Positions 16,932 to 25,940 are shown, counted from the stretch's first letter. The stretch: DNA of 64,000 nucleotides from Streptomyces lasiicapitis (GCF_014646335.1 NZ_BMNG01000004.1:1-64000), one strand, 5' to 3'. Notes: generated from the sequence alone by a model not told the origin. Program-made: numbers and translations.

Positions 16932-18644
16932 TCACAACGCCGACAACTCGTCCACCAGATCGTCGAGCCCCAGCGACCCCTGCGACAGCGCCGCCATGTG
17001 CCAGGCCTTCGCGTCGAACGCGTCCCCGTGCCGCTGCCGCGCGTTCTCGCGGCCGAGCAGCCAGGCGCGCTCGCCGAGCTTGTAGCCGATGGCCTGGCCG
17101 GGCATCGTGAGGTAGCGCGTCATCTCGCTCTCCACGTAGTCCGCGGGCCGGCTGCAGTGCGCTCCGTAGAACTCCTGGGCCAGATCGACCGTCCACCGCT
17201 CGCCGGGATGGAACGGCGAGTCCGCAGGGATCTCCAGCTCCAGGTGCATGCCGATGTCGACGATGACCCGCAGCGCGCGCATCATCTGCGCGTCGAGGTA
17301 GCCGAGCCGCCGCTCGGGGTCGGTGAGGAAGCCGAGCTCGTCCATCAGGCGCTCCGCGTACAGCGCCCAGCCCTCCGCGTTGGCGCTGACGATGCCGACG
17401 GTGGCCTGATAGCGGGACAGGCTCTCGGCGACGTGCGCCCACTGCGCGATCTGCAGGTGGTGGCCGGGAACGCCCTCGTGGTACCAGGTCGAGACCAGGT
17501 CGTACACGGGGAAGCTGGTCTCGCCCATGGTGGGCAGCCAGGTCCTGCCGGGCCGCGAGAAGTCCTCGGAGGGCCCGGTGTAGTACGGGGCGGCCGCACC
17601 GCCGGGCGGGGCGATCCGCGACTCCACCTTCCGCACCCGCTCGGCGAGTTCGAAGTGCGTGCCGTCCAGCGCCTCGATCGCCTCGTCCATGAGGTCCTGC
17701 AGCCACTGCCGGGCCTCGTCGACGCCTTCGATTCGCGCACCGTGCTCGTCGACGTGCGCCAGCGCCACCCACGGCGTGGCGGCGCCCGGCAGGATCTTCT
17801 CCGCCTCGGCACGCATCTCGCCGAGCAGCCGGTGGTACTCGGCCCAGCCGTACGCGTACGCCTCGTCGAGGTCCAGGTCGGTGCCGTTGAAGTGGCGCGA
17901 CATACGGGCGTACCGCTCGCGTCCCACCACGTCGGACGCGCCCTCGACGGCGGGCGCGTACACGTCCCGCATCCAGTCGCGCAGCGCCACCACCGCGCCG
18001 GTCGCCGCCTTCGCCGCCGCGTCGAGATCGGACCGCAGCGCCCGCGGTCCCTCCGCCGCGAACTCCTCGAACCAGCCGGGACCGCCCTCGACGCCCGCCC
18101 ACTGCGTGAGCTGCTCGATGAACGTGGCCGTCGGCCGCGGCGGACCGAACAGCTCGCGCTCCAGGCCGAGTTCGAGGGAGGCGCGGTAGCCCTCGTACGC
18201 GGCGGGCACCGCCCGCAGCCGCTCGGCGATCGCCGCCCAGTCCTCGTCCGTCTCCATCGGCGTCAAGGTGAAGATCTCGCGCACCGCGTGCGGGCGCGTG
18301 TGCAGATTGCCGACGGCACGCAGGCCCTCGTCGGCGTCGTGCACGGCCAGCTCCGCCGTCAGCCGCTCGCGCAGCAGCCGCGCGCAGCGCCGCTCGACGT
18401 CGGAGTCGGCGCCCGGCCGCGTCTCCGCCTCGTCGAGCCGCGCCAGCGTGTCGCGCGCGAGCGCCGCGAGGGCGTCCAGGCCGGCGGGCGAGAGGTCGGG
18501 GAGCTTGCCGCTGCTCTCCCTGACGCCGAGTTCGGTGCCGATGACGGGGTCCAGGGCGATGAGCTCGTCGACGTACGCGTCGGCGACCTGGCGGGGCAGC
18601 GGCGCCGGGGCCGCGGCCGTGGGGGTGATCTTCGTGTCTGACAT
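16932..18644 (-). CDS. DUF885 family protein, probable metallopeptidase
   Basis: A 570-residue soluble protein of the DUF885 family, whose members are helical peptidase-like proteins. The zinc-binding-type motif YHEGVPGHHLQ lies near residues 383-393, together with a downstream EGWALYAE (about 430), which together resemble the HExxH...E arrangement of M3-like enzymes. Start at 18644 has AGGATG 7 bases upstream; the upstream in-frame ATG is less likely. No signal peptide. Substrate unknown. Confidence 0.85.
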   Translation of the reverse strand: MSDTKITPTAAAPAPLPRQVADAYVDELIALDPVIGTELGVRESSGKLPDLSPAGLDALAALARDTLARLDEAETRPGADSDVERRCARLLRERLTAELAVHDADEGLRAVGNLHTRPHAVREIFTLTPMETDEDWAAIAERLRAVPAAYEGYRASLELGLERELFGPPRPTATFIEQLTQWAGVEGGPGWFEEFAAEGPRALRSDLDAAAKAATGAVVALRDWMRDVYAPAVEGASDVVGRERYARMSRHFNGTDLDLDEAYAYGWAEYHRLLGEMRAEAEKILPGAATPWVALAHVDEHGARIEGVDEARQWLQDLMDEAIEALDGTHFELAERVRKVESRIAPPGGAAAPYYTGPSEDFSRPGRTWLPTMGETSFPVYDLVSTWYHEGVPGHHLQIAQWAHVAESLSRYQATVGIVSANAEGWALYAERLMDELGFLTDPERRLGYLDAQMMRALRVIVDIGMHLELEIPADSPFHPGERWTVDLAQEFYGAHCSRPADYVESEMTRYLTMPGQAIGYKLGERAWLLGRENARQRHGDAFDAKAWHMAALSQGSLGLDDLVDELSAL

Positions 18645-18819
18645 GCGGACATCCTGATACGAGACGGGGGCCCGCGTCGACCTTTTCCGGAACGGCCCGG
18701 CTTTCCCGGCACGGCCCGGTTTGCGCACGCCGGACGCCCGCGTTCTCCGCGCGGGAGGCGGGGGAACGCGGGCGCCGGAGGCATACCGGGAGCGTCGCCG
18801 AGATGCGGGCGGCTTCGGC

Positions 18820-20262
18820 CTACTGGTGGCGGGCGTACGGCGGTTGGGGCTGGACCGGTGTCGTGTCGAGGCGGGCCGTGATGACCAGGGTGCCCTCCTC
18901 GATCTGGAAGTCGAGGGGCAGATTCAGGCCGCGCATCGCGGCGACCATGCCGGTGTTGGACGACTGCGTCACCGCGTACACGCTCTCGCAGCCCGCCTCC
19001 ATCGCCATCGTGACCAGACGGCCGAGCAGTTCGCCGCCGATGCCGCGGCGCTGCCAGTCGTCCTCGACGAGCAGCGCGATCTCCGTCTCGTCGCCGTCCC
19101 ACAGCAGATGGCCGAGGCCGACGACGCGGCCTGAGGCCGTGCGGGCGGCGAGCGTACGGCCGAAGCGGGGGCTCAGGAGGTGGTTGAGGTAACGGTCGGC
19201 GTCGTTCACCGGGCCGTGGTAGCGCATGCTCAGGGTGCGCTTCGAGCAGCGGTCGTGCATGGCCTTGGCGGCCCGGACGTCGCCCGTGTCGGCGCGGCTG
19301 ACCGTGATGTCGCTGCCCTCGGGGAGCGTCAGGACGTCCTGCCCGCGCGGGATGCGCGGGCCGAGCCGGGTGTCGAGCTCCACGAGCGCCCGCGCGCGGG
19401 CGAACTCCGTGGGGGTGAACGGGAGATAGGGGCGCTCGACCGTGATCACGCCGCCTTCGGGGGCCCGCAGCCGCAGCACGGTCCCTTCCAGCGCGCCCTC
19501 GACGGGCGCCGACTCCTCCGTGCGCGCGGGCAGCGAGCGGATGGTGCACCGGCCCAGCAACTGGCGCAGGGCGAGCGGCAGTTCCGCCGCGTCCAGGGCC
19601 GTGCGGGTGGCCAGGCCCAGGATGCGCGTCGGCGCGTCCACCAGGTCGTGCGCGTCGGCCCGCTCGATCCAGGTGCTGGAGCCGCCCGCCCGGGAGATCG
19701 TGCGCGTGAGGTCGGACGCGGGCAGCGCCGCCGGGGCCCGCAGCAGGAACTCGTCGACCGTGCCGTCGGCCAGCGGATGGGTCTGCAGGCTCAGGATGTC
19801 GACGCGGTCGTGCGCGAGCGCGGTGCACAACACGGCGAGCGAGCCCGGCTGGTCGCGCACGGTCGTCCGCATCCGCCACAGCGTCGTCGGCGCGCCCTGC
19901 GGGTCGGCCGCAGCGTCATCGGAGGCCGCATCTGGTGCTGCCTCGGCGGCGGATCCGGCCCGGTGCCCGGCCTCGTCCTCCGTCGGGGATGGCCGGCCGC
20001 CGGTATCGGACCCGTCGCCGCCCGGCGGCGCGTGCGTGTGGCGTCGTGCCCACCATGTGTGGAACCCGGCCGTGGCCACCAGGATCACGGCCGAGAGAAG
20101 GAGGAGCTCGGGCCCGTCGGGGCCGTGCCCCACGAGGTTCGCCACGGCGTCGGCCACGGCCACGGCCGTGAACAGCGCGGCGAGTTCGACGACATCCCGG
20201 CGCCAGTGGTGGGCCGGCCTGCCGTGCCTCTTGCGCGTCAGATCAGACATGTCAGCACTCAT
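18820..20262 (-). CDS. Membrane-anchored ACT-domain / GNAT acetyltransferase fusion
   Basis: A 480-residue protein with three parts: two membrane helices near the N terminus (about 24-45 and 50-71), a charged linker, an ACT-like domain (about 127-176, MRTTVRDQPGSLAVLCTAL), a second partly ACT-like region, and a GNAT acetyltransferase domain (about 320-465) with the acetyl-CoA loop DWQRRGIGGELL. ACT domains bind amino acids, so the acetylation may be controlled by one. Start at 20262 or at the ATG at 20250; neither has a strong ribosome-binding site. A 10-base palindrome CGTGATCACG (20289-20298) lies upstream. Confidence 0.78.
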   Translation of the reverse strand: MSADMSDLTRKRHGRPAHHWRRDVVELAALFTAVAVADAVANLVGHGPDGPELLLLSAVILVATAGFHTWWARRHTHAPPGGDGSDTGGRPSPTEDEAGHRAGSAAEAAPDAASDDAAADPQGAPTTLWRMRTTVRDQPGSLAVLCTALAHDRVDILSLQTHPLADGTVDEFLLRAPAALPASDLTRTISRAGGSSTWIERADAHDLVDAPTRILGLATRTALDAAELPLALRQLLGRCTIRSLPARTEESAPVEGALEGTVLRLRAPEGGVITVERPYLPFTPTEFARARALVELDTRLGPRIPRGQDVLTLPEGSDITVSRADTGDVRAAKAMHDRCSKRTLSMRYHGPVNDADRYLNHLLSPRFGRTLAARTASGRVVGLGHLLWDGDETEIALLVEDDWQRRGIGGELLGRLVTMAMEAGCESVYAVTQSSNTGMVAAMRGLNLPLDFQIEEGTLVITARLDTTPVQPQPPYARHQ

Positions 20263-20398
20263 GCAGCCACTGTGACCGAAGGGTGTTGCGTGATCACGAA
20301 CGGTTTGTGACTGATGGGTTAAGAGTGGTTCTGTCCGTTTCATTCTCTTTACTCACCCTGGTTGTCCGTCGCTGTCCCCCGTACGCCCGCAACGGTCC

Positions 20399-20451
20399 GC
20401 GCGGGTGCGGGCGGGCCCTGAGGCCTGTCTGCGGCCTGCCCGCACCCGCGC
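20399..20451 (-). terminator. Strong hairpin downstream of the PhoD gene
   Basis: Perfect 14-base arms (GCGCGGGTGCGGGC at 20399-20412 and its complement at 20438-20451) enclose a 25-base loop, starting 7 bases after the PhoD stop. A T-rich stretch with ATTCTCTTTACTC complement lies further on. Most likely the transcription terminator of phoD. Confidence 0.75.
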
Positions 20452-20457
20452 CGGCCA

Positions 20458-22038
20458 TCACTGGCCCACGCGTCCCGGCTGCAGCACCTTGGTGAAGAGC
20501 ACGCCTCCGCCCTGCTGCCGCAGTCGCACCGTCAACTCCCCGCTGTCGCCGTCGATGTCCACCTCTCCGTAGTAGGGCGGTGTCTCCGCCGGCGACGTGT
20601 TGGGACGGTCCGGCGCCTTGACGAACGTCTGGTCCGGACCGAAGGTTCCATCGAGCTTCACGGCCGGGAAACCGCCCGCGGCGAGCGGCCCCGACACGAA
20701 CTCCCAGAATGGCGCGAAGTCCTTGAAGGCGGCTCGCGCCGGGTCGTAGTGCTGCGCCGAGGTGTAGTGCACGTCGGCGGTCAGCCACACCGTGCCGGTG
20801 ATCTTCCGGTGCTTGATGTGCCGCAGCAGCTCGGCGATCTGCAGCTCACGGCCGAGCGGCGCGCCCGGGTCGCCCTGCGCGACGGCCTCGAAGTTCGTCT
20901 GCCCGTCGGCCACCACCAGGCCGAGGGGCATGTCGGAGGCGATCACCTTCCACACCGCGCGCGACCGCGACAACTCCCGCTTCAGCCAGGCGAGCTGCTC
21001 GGCGCCCAGGATGCCGGTGGCGTCCTCGGGCTGCCGGTTCGGCGAGTTGGCGTTGCGGTACGTCCGCATGTCGAGCACGAAGACGTCAAGGAGCGGGCCC
21101 TGGCGCAGCACCCGGTACACCCGTCCGTCGCGGTCGCCGGGACGCTGCGTGGAGATCGGGTAGTACTCGCTGAACGCCCGCAGCGACCGCTGCGCGAGGA
21201 CGTCTACGTCCTTCTCCGTGTACCGGGGGTCGTTCAGGATCTGCCCCGGGTACCAGTTGTTGCGCACCTCGTGGTCGTCCCACTGCACGATGGACGGCAC
21301 CTGCGCGTTGAAGCGGCGTACGTTCTCGTCGAGCAGGTTGTAGCGGAAGTTGCCGCGGAACTCCGCGAGGGTCTCGGCGACCTTCGACTTCTCCGGAGTG
21401 GTGATGTTCTTCCACACCCTGCCGTCGGGCAGCGTCACGCTCGGCAGGATGGGGCCGTCGGCGTAGATGTTGTCGCCGCTGCACAGGAAGAAGTCCGGGT
21501 TGCGGCCGCGCATCTCCTCGTACACCTGCCAGCCGCCCAGCTCCGGGTTGATGCCCCAGCCCTGGCCCGCGATGTCCCCCGACCACAGGAAGCGCACGCC
21601 GTCGCGGCGTCGGCGGGACGTCGTGCGGAACGTGCCGGTGACGGGCCGTCCGGTGCGGCGCGGGTCGTCCGGGTCGGCGAGCAGCACGCGGTAGTGGATC
21701 TGCTCGCCGGAGGGCAGTCCGCGCAGCCGCGTCGTCCCGGTGAAGTCGGTGCCAGGACCCAGCAGCGGGCCGTGCCAGCGGGTCGGTCTGCGGAACGACT
21801 CCGTGGCGGACGTCTCCACGATCATGCGGGCGGGCCGGTCGGAGCGGACCCACACCAGGCCCGAGTGGGCGCCCACGTCACCGGCCTGCACGCCCCAGTC
21901 GGCGCTCGGGCGCCCGCGGAGGGCGAGCGCCGGGGCCGCACCGGACAGCGCGGGCACGGCGAGCGCCGCGGGCACGGCGAGCGAACCGCGCAACAGGCTC
22001 CGGCGGCGCGGTGAGGGGCTCGACGGACGGTGTGACAT
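20458..22038 (-). CDS. phoD: Alkaline phosphatase D (PhoD) family, Tat-exported
   Basis: A 526-residue secreted phosphatase/phosphodiesterase. The N terminus has a twin-arginine signal (PRRRSLLRGS, then a hydrophobic stretch ending ALA). A PhoD N-terminal fibronectin-like domain is followed by the metallophosphatase core with SGDIAGQG, SGDNIYADGP, QWDDHEVRNNW and TADVHYTSAQHY, which supply the metal ligands. Such enzymes release phosphate outside the cell and need Ca/Fe. Start at 22038 follows GGAGG by 7 bases. No PHO-box repeat of the GTTCACC type was recognised upstream. Confidence 0.9.
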   Translation of the reverse strand: MSHRPSSPSPRRRSLLRGSLAVPAALAVPALSGAAPALALRGRPSADWGVQAGDVGAHSGLVWVRSDRPARMIVETSATESFRRPTRWHGPLLGPGTDFTGTTRLRGLPSGEQIHYRVLLADPDDPRRTGRPVTGTFRTTSRRRRDGVRFLWSGDIAGQGWGINPELGGWQVYEEMRGRNPDFFLCSGDNIYADGPILPSVTLPDGRVWKNITTPEKSKVAETLAEFRGNFRYNLLDENVRRFNAQVPSIVQWDDHEVRNNWYPGQILNDPRYTEKDVDVLAQRSLRAFSEYYPISTQRPGDRDGRVYRVLRQGPLLDVFVLDMRTYRNANSPNRQPEDATGILGAEQLAWLKRELSRSRAVWKVIASDMPLGLVVADGQTNFEAVAQGDPGAPLGRELQIAELLRHIKHRKITGTVWLTADVHYTSAQHYDPARAAFKDFAPFWEFVSGPLAAGGFPAVKLDGTFGPDQTFVKAPDRPNTSPAETPPYYGEVDIDGDSGELTVRLRQQGGGVLFTKVLQPGRVGQ

Positions 22039-22337
22039 GAAGACGCCTCCAGGGACGGCCGATCGGTCGGGTGTGCGATGCCAGGTGTACTGCGATGTGC
22101 GTGCCACGTGTACTGCCGCACCACGGCGTGCACGCGAACCACAAGTGAACAACTGCCCATGGGCGCGGGGGAACCGCCGCGCGGGCACGGGAACCCGTCG
22201 GACGCGCCCTAGGCCCACGGCCCTACGTCGCGGGCCTCCCCAAGAGAGGACCGACGGCCGATGTCTTCAAGATCGTCCGCTGCCTAGGGTCGCAACACGG
22301 CGCGTGACAGGGCGTGCCGCAACCAAGGAGGACCCCC

Positions 22338-22748
22338 GTGCCCGTGAACGGTCAGAGCCACATCCGTATCGCCCGCCCCTCCCGTGACCTGGCCGCCGCC
22401 GAGCGGTTCTGGGTCGACGGCCTCGGGCTCGACGTCGTCTACCGCCACGAGGAGGGTGACGGCCCCGGTGGGCACGCGCTGCTCATGGTCGGCTGGCCGG
22501 ACGCCTCCTGGCACCTGGAGCTCGTCCATGAATCGGCCGCCCCCGTAGAGCCGCGGCCCACGGAGGAGGACCTGCTCGTCATCTACGTGGACGGGGAAGT
22601 CCCGCAGGACCTGCTCGCCCGCCTGGAAGAGCGCGGCGGCAAGCGGGTGCAGTCGCCCAACCCGTACTGGAACGAGTGGGGCGTCACCGTCGAGGACCCC
22701 GACGGCTACCGCCTGGTGCTCTCCACGCGCGCGTGGTCCAACTCCTGA
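22338..22748 (+). CDS. VOC (glyoxalase/dioxygenase fold) protein
   Basis: A 136-residue single VOC protein: two beta-alpha-beta-beta-beta modules (HIRIARPSRDLAAAERFWVDGLGLDV and the repeat from about residue 70). Metal-ligand positions are partly kept (His in SHIRIA, Glu in HLELVHE, Glu in GVTVEDPDGYRLVL). It could be a glyoxalase, a resistance protein or a lyase. The GTG at 22338 is preceded by AAGGAGG at 7 bases. Confidence 0.85.
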   Translation: MPVNGQSHIRIARPSRDLAAAERFWVDGLGLDVVYRHEEGDGPGGHALLMVGWPDASWHLELVHESAAPVEPRPTEEDLLVIYVDGEVPQDLLARLEERGGKRVQSPNPYWNEWGVTVEDPDGYRLVLSTRAWSNS

Positions 22749-22757
22749 ACTGCCGCG

Positions 22758-23606
22758 TCAGCGGCTCGTGTCCAGGATGACGCGTGCGACCAGCGCGGGG
22801 TCGTCGTGCATCGGCACGTGGCCGCAGCCGGGCAGCCGCACGAGCCGCGCCCCGGGGATCGCGTGCTTCGCGCGGATGCCCTGGCGGCGCAGCAGCAGGC
22901 GGTCGCGGGTGCCCCAGGCGACGGTGACCGGCAGCTCCGGGACGTCGTCGCGGAAGAGCACGTCCTGCCCGGCCATGAGCGTCTCGTGGAAGCCGGTGGC
23001 CTCGCGCAGCGCGACCGTCTCCGCGACGACCGCCTCCGGCGAACGGTGGCCGGGGTGGGCGTAGATGGTGCTGGTGAGCGCCGTCCGGCCGACCGCGCTC
23101 CGCGAGAGCCGTTCGACGGTCGACATCGGCATCATCCGCGCGATCCGGCGCATCGTACGCAGCGTCGTGAACGCGTACCGCCGCTCCGCCTCGTTCCAGA
23201 ACCCGGCGGGGGACAGCGCGGTGACGGACCGTACGAGCTTCTCCCGGCCGAGTTCGAGGGCAAGCAGGCCGCCCAGCGAATTGCCCGCCACATGCGGCCG
23301 TTCGACCCCCAGGGCCCCGCACAGGGCGTGCAGCGCGGGCACCACCGTCGACAGGTCGTACGCCAGGCCCTCCGGCAGCGCGGGGGAGGCGCCGAAGCCG
23401 GGCAGGTCCACGGCGATCACGTCGCGCTCGGCGGCGAGGATGCCGATGACGGGGTCCCAGGCCTGGCGGTGGTGGCCGATGCCGTGCAGCAGGAGCAGGG
23501 GGGCGCCGGTGCCCGTGCGCTCGTAGGAGACGGTCACCGTGCGCGGGCCGCGGGGCGACTCGACGCCGAACGACACCTCTGTGACCTCTGCCACCTGTGC
23601 GGGCAT
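22758..23606 (-). CDS. Alpha/beta hydrolase
   Basis: A 282-residue hydrolase with the oxyanion motif LLHGIG (about 40-45), nucleophile Ser110 in GNSLGG, and the catalytic His in GCGHVPMHDDP near residue 262; an aspartate in AWGTRDRLL completes the triad. A helical cap lies at about 135-195 (rich in Arg/Met). The ATG at 23606 follows AGGAG by 6 bases and is preferred to one seven codons upstream. It is divergent from the ECF41 sigma gene and converges on the VOC gene. Confidence 0.9.
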   Translation of the reverse strand: MPAQVAEVTEVSFGVESPRGPRTVTVSYERTGTGAPLLLLHGIGHHRQAWDPVIGILAAERDVIAVDLPGFGASPALPEGLAYDLSTVVPALHALCGALGVERPHVAGNSLGGLLALELGREKLVRSVTALSPAGFWNEAERRYAFTTLRTMRRIARMMPMSTVERLSRSAVGRTALTSTIYAHPGHRSPEAVVAETVALREATGFHETLMAGQDVLFRDDVPELPVTVAWGTRDRLLLRRQGIRAKHAIPGARLVRLPGCGHVPMHDDPALVARVILDTSR

Positions 23607-23612
23607 GACTGC

Positions 23613-23637
23613 TCCTGACTTAGACATCCTGTCAGGA
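23613..23637. promoter_or_regulatory. Inverted repeat at the hydrolase promoter
   Basis: TCCTGAC (23613-23619) and GTCAGGA (23631-23637) form perfect 7-base arms with an 11-base spacer, directly upstream of the hydrolase start and within the divergent region with the sigma gene. The size and symmetry fit a TetR- or MarR-type operator. No such regulator is adjacent. Confidence 0.45.
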
Positions 23638-23765
23638 ACAATTACCGCCCAGTAGCGACGAGTTCAAGAGGGTGGCGGCAGGGACTTGGGGCGGGCTCAT
23701 TGTGATCCTCGTCGGGATGCCCACCGCGGGTGGACACCGGTGGATCCGTCGGCTGGGATGGTGAC

Positions 23766-24659
23766 GTGGCTACCGACACCGCGACCGACGTCTTCGAAGA
23801 GCACCGGCCCGTCCTGATGGGTGTCGCCTACCGCATGCTCGGACGCGTGGCCGACGCGGAGGACGTCGTCCAGGACGCGTGGCTGCGCTGGTCCGCGGGC
23901 GCGCGCGGGGACGTGCGCGAACCGCGCGCCTTCTTGGTGCGGATCACCACCAGGCTCGCTCTCGACCGGCTGCGCCAGGCCCAGTCGCGCCGCGAGTCGT
24001 ACGTGGGGCCCTGGCTGCCCGAGCCGCTGGTCACCGACTTCGGGCCGACCGTGCCCGACACCGCCGAGCGGGCCGTACTCGCCGATTCCGTCTCGCTCGC
24101 CGTGCTCGTGGTCATGGAGTCGCTCTCGCCGCTGGAGCGCGCGGTGTTCGTGCTGCGGGAGGCCTTCGGGTTCCCGTTCGCGGAGATCGCGGCCACGCTC
24201 GACCGCAGCGAGGCCGCCGTGCGTCAGCTCGCCGGTCGCGCCCGCAAGCACGTCGAGGAGGGCAGGCCCCGCTACGAGGTCGACCCGGCCCAGCGCCGCG
24301 ACCTCACCGAACGCTTCCTCGCCGCCGCCGTGGACGGCGACCTCGACGGGCTGATGTCCCTGCTCGCGCCGGACGTCCGGCTGGTCGGCGACAGCGGGGG
24401 CAAGACCCGGGGACCGCTGCGGGTCGTGGAGTCGGCCGACAAGGTGGGCCGCTTCCTCGTCGGCGCCGCGCGCAAGGGCGCGTCGGAGAAGGTGGGCGAG
24501 CACGAGTTCCGCATGCTGGAGCTGAACGGCGCCGAGTCGGTGCTCGTCCTGGTCGGCGGCAAGCCCGACAGCGTCATCCAGGTCGAGGTCGCCGACGGTC
24601 GGATCCAGCGCGTCTTCATCATGCGCAATCCGGACAAACTCGTGGGACTCGCAGGCTGA
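23766..24659 (+). CDS. sigJ: ECF41-type RNA polymerase sigma factor (SigJ-like)
   Basis: A 297-residue sigma factor: region 2 (about 8-75, with AYRMLGRVADAEDVVQDAWL), region 4 (about 105-160, LSPLERAVFVLREAFGF and FAEIAATLDRSEAAVRQL), and a C-terminal SnoaL/NTF2-like extension (about 175-285) that replaces an anti-sigma factor in the ECF41 group. The DGDLDGLMSLLAPDV and NPDKL motifs typical of that extension are present. The GTG at 23766 matches the conserved start and has GGATG upstream. It is divergent from an alpha/beta hydrolase; the usual ECF41 neighbour (a carboxymuconolactone decarboxylase or epimerase) is absent. Confidence 0.93.
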   Translation: MATDTATDVFEEHRPVLMGVAYRMLGRVADAEDVVQDAWLRWSAGARGDVREPRAFLVRITTRLALDRLRQAQSRRESYVGPWLPEPLVTDFGPTVPDTAERAVLADSVSLAVLVVMESLSPLERAVFVLREAFGFPFAEIAATLDRSEAAVRQLAGRARKHVEEGRPRYEVDPAQRRDLTERFLAAAVDGDLDGLMSLLAPDVRLVGDSGGKTRGPLRVVESADKVGRFLVGAARKGASEKVGEHEFRMLELNGAESVLVLVGGKPDSVIQVEVADGRIQRVFIMRNPDKLVGLAG

Positions 24660-24736
24660 GGCAACGTTCGGCCGCCGCACCGCATCTATCACTCGGGGTG
24701 CCGCTCGGCACCCTGCGTGTGTGAACGGAGCTTTTA

Positions 24737-25675
24737 GTGATCATCGGCCTCCTGACGGCTGTCGCGGCATCGGCCTGCTACGGCACGGGATCGGTCCTGC
24801 AAGCCGTGGGATCCCGCAAGTCCGCCCGTCGGGAGGCGGCAGCGGCGTCCACGTCCGGCACCACCGAGCACGGCGGACCGAGCCTGTCGTCCACCGCCAA
24901 GGCCGCCATGACCTGGGAGTTCATGGTCGGCACCGTGCTGGACTTCGTGGGCTTCGGACTGGGCGCGCTCGCCGCCCGGCTGCTTCCGCTGTTCCTCTCG
25001 CAGACCGTGATCAGCGCCAACCTGGTGATCACCGCGCTCCTGGGCATCAAGCTCCTCGGCATCCGGCTGTCCCGCGCGGAGTGGAGTTCCATCGGCGTCG
25101 TCTGCGCCTCGCTGGTCATGCTGGCCACGGCCGCCGGGTCGGAGGGCGAGAGCCGGGGCTCCGACGCGGCGCACTGGTGGCTGCTCGTGGTCACCGTGCT
25201 GCTGATGGGCGGCGGCACCCTGCTGGTCCGCCGGCTCGGCTCCCGGGGCGCCATCACCGCCGGCCTCCTCTCGGGCCTCGGCTTCGGCGCCATCGGCGTG
25301 GGGGTGCGAGTCCTTGACGGCGTCGATCCGTTCGACCCGCTGGCCCTGCTCGCCGACCCGGCGCTGTACGCCATCCTCGTCGCCGGCGCCGTCGGGATGT
25401 ACCTGCATACCGTCGCCCTGCAGATCGGGTCGGTCAACGGCGCCACGGCGGCGCTGGTCGTGGGCGAGACGATCCTGCCGGGGATCCTCGGCGTGCTGTG
25501 GCTCGGCGACTCCTCGCGCGCCGGATTCCTGTGGCTCGCGATCGCCGGCTTCGTCCTCGCCGTCGCCGGAGCGGTGGCGGTCGCCTGGTTCGGCGAGCCG
25601 GACGGCACGGCCGGACAGGCGCCGGACGAGGAGGACGGGCCACACGCCCGGCACAAGGACCTCGCCCGCACTTAG
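24737..25675 (+). CDS. DMT-superfamily transporter
   Basis: A 312-residue membrane protein with about nine hydrophobic segments, starting with GLLTAVAASACYGTGSVLQAVG at residue 4. The first loop (about 26-50) is polar, and the C terminus is charged. The motif ATALVVGETILPGILGV and the overall layout fit DMT/EamA-like or NIPA-like permeases. The GTG start has GGAG seven bases upstream. Substrate unknown. Confidence 0.75.
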   Translation: MIIGLLTAVAASACYGTGSVLQAVGSRKSARREAAAASTSGTTEHGGPSLSSTAKAAMTWEFMVGTVLDFVGFGLGALAARLLPLFLSQTVISANLVITALLGIKLLGIRLSRAEWSSIGVVCASLVMLATAAGSEGESRGSDAAHWWLLVVTVLLMGGGTLLVRRLGSRGAITAGLLSGLGFGAIGVGVRVLDGVDPFDPLALLADPALYAILVAGAVGMYLHTVALQIGSVNGATAALVVGETILPGILGVLWLGDSSRAGFLWLAIAGFVLAVAGAVAVAWFGEPDGTAGQAPDEEDGPHARHKDLART

Positions 25676-25904
25676 GCGCCCCCGGCACACGGTGGCTTCA
25701 GGCCGTTTACTTCCCGCGAGCACAGCAGGAGCCGCGGCTGCTCGACCAGGTCCGTATCCCGCGCCAGGCGGGGGCTTTGTCGTGCCCGCATGCGCACGGG
25801 ACGTATCGGATTGCGTCACACCGGAGCGCCCGGTGTCGACCACGCGCGAACAGCGCGTGAATGCTCTGTGGCATCACTTCAGTGCGGGCTGTAACGGACA
25901 CAGG
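25676..25904. other. Intergenic region with hairpins upstream of the GntR gene
   Basis: No convincing gene is seen. CCCGC/GCGGG followed by GGCTTT (about 25758-25778) may terminate the DMT gene. Two hairpins stand in tandem further on: ACACCGG/CCGGTGT (25818-25836) and CACGCGC/GCGCGTG (25841-25859), each with a five-base loop. Confidence 0.4.
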
Positions 25905-25940
25905 ATTGGTCTTGACCAAGGGTGAGCGCGGCTCTATCGT
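25905..25940 (+). promoter_or_regulatory. Promoter of the GntR gene with an overlapping dre-like operator
   Basis: TTGACC (25912-25917), a 17-base spacer and TATCGT (25935-25940) form a vegetative-type promoter. ATTGGTCTTGACCAAG (25905-25920) is an inverted repeat on the -35 box. Its core TGGTCTTGACCA differs at one position from TGGTCTAGACCA, the core of the DasR-responsive element, and also fits the general GT-N-TA-N-AC rule for HutC-type GntR proteins. It lies 97 bases before the start codon. Likely autoregulation, or control by DasR. Confidence 0.65.
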
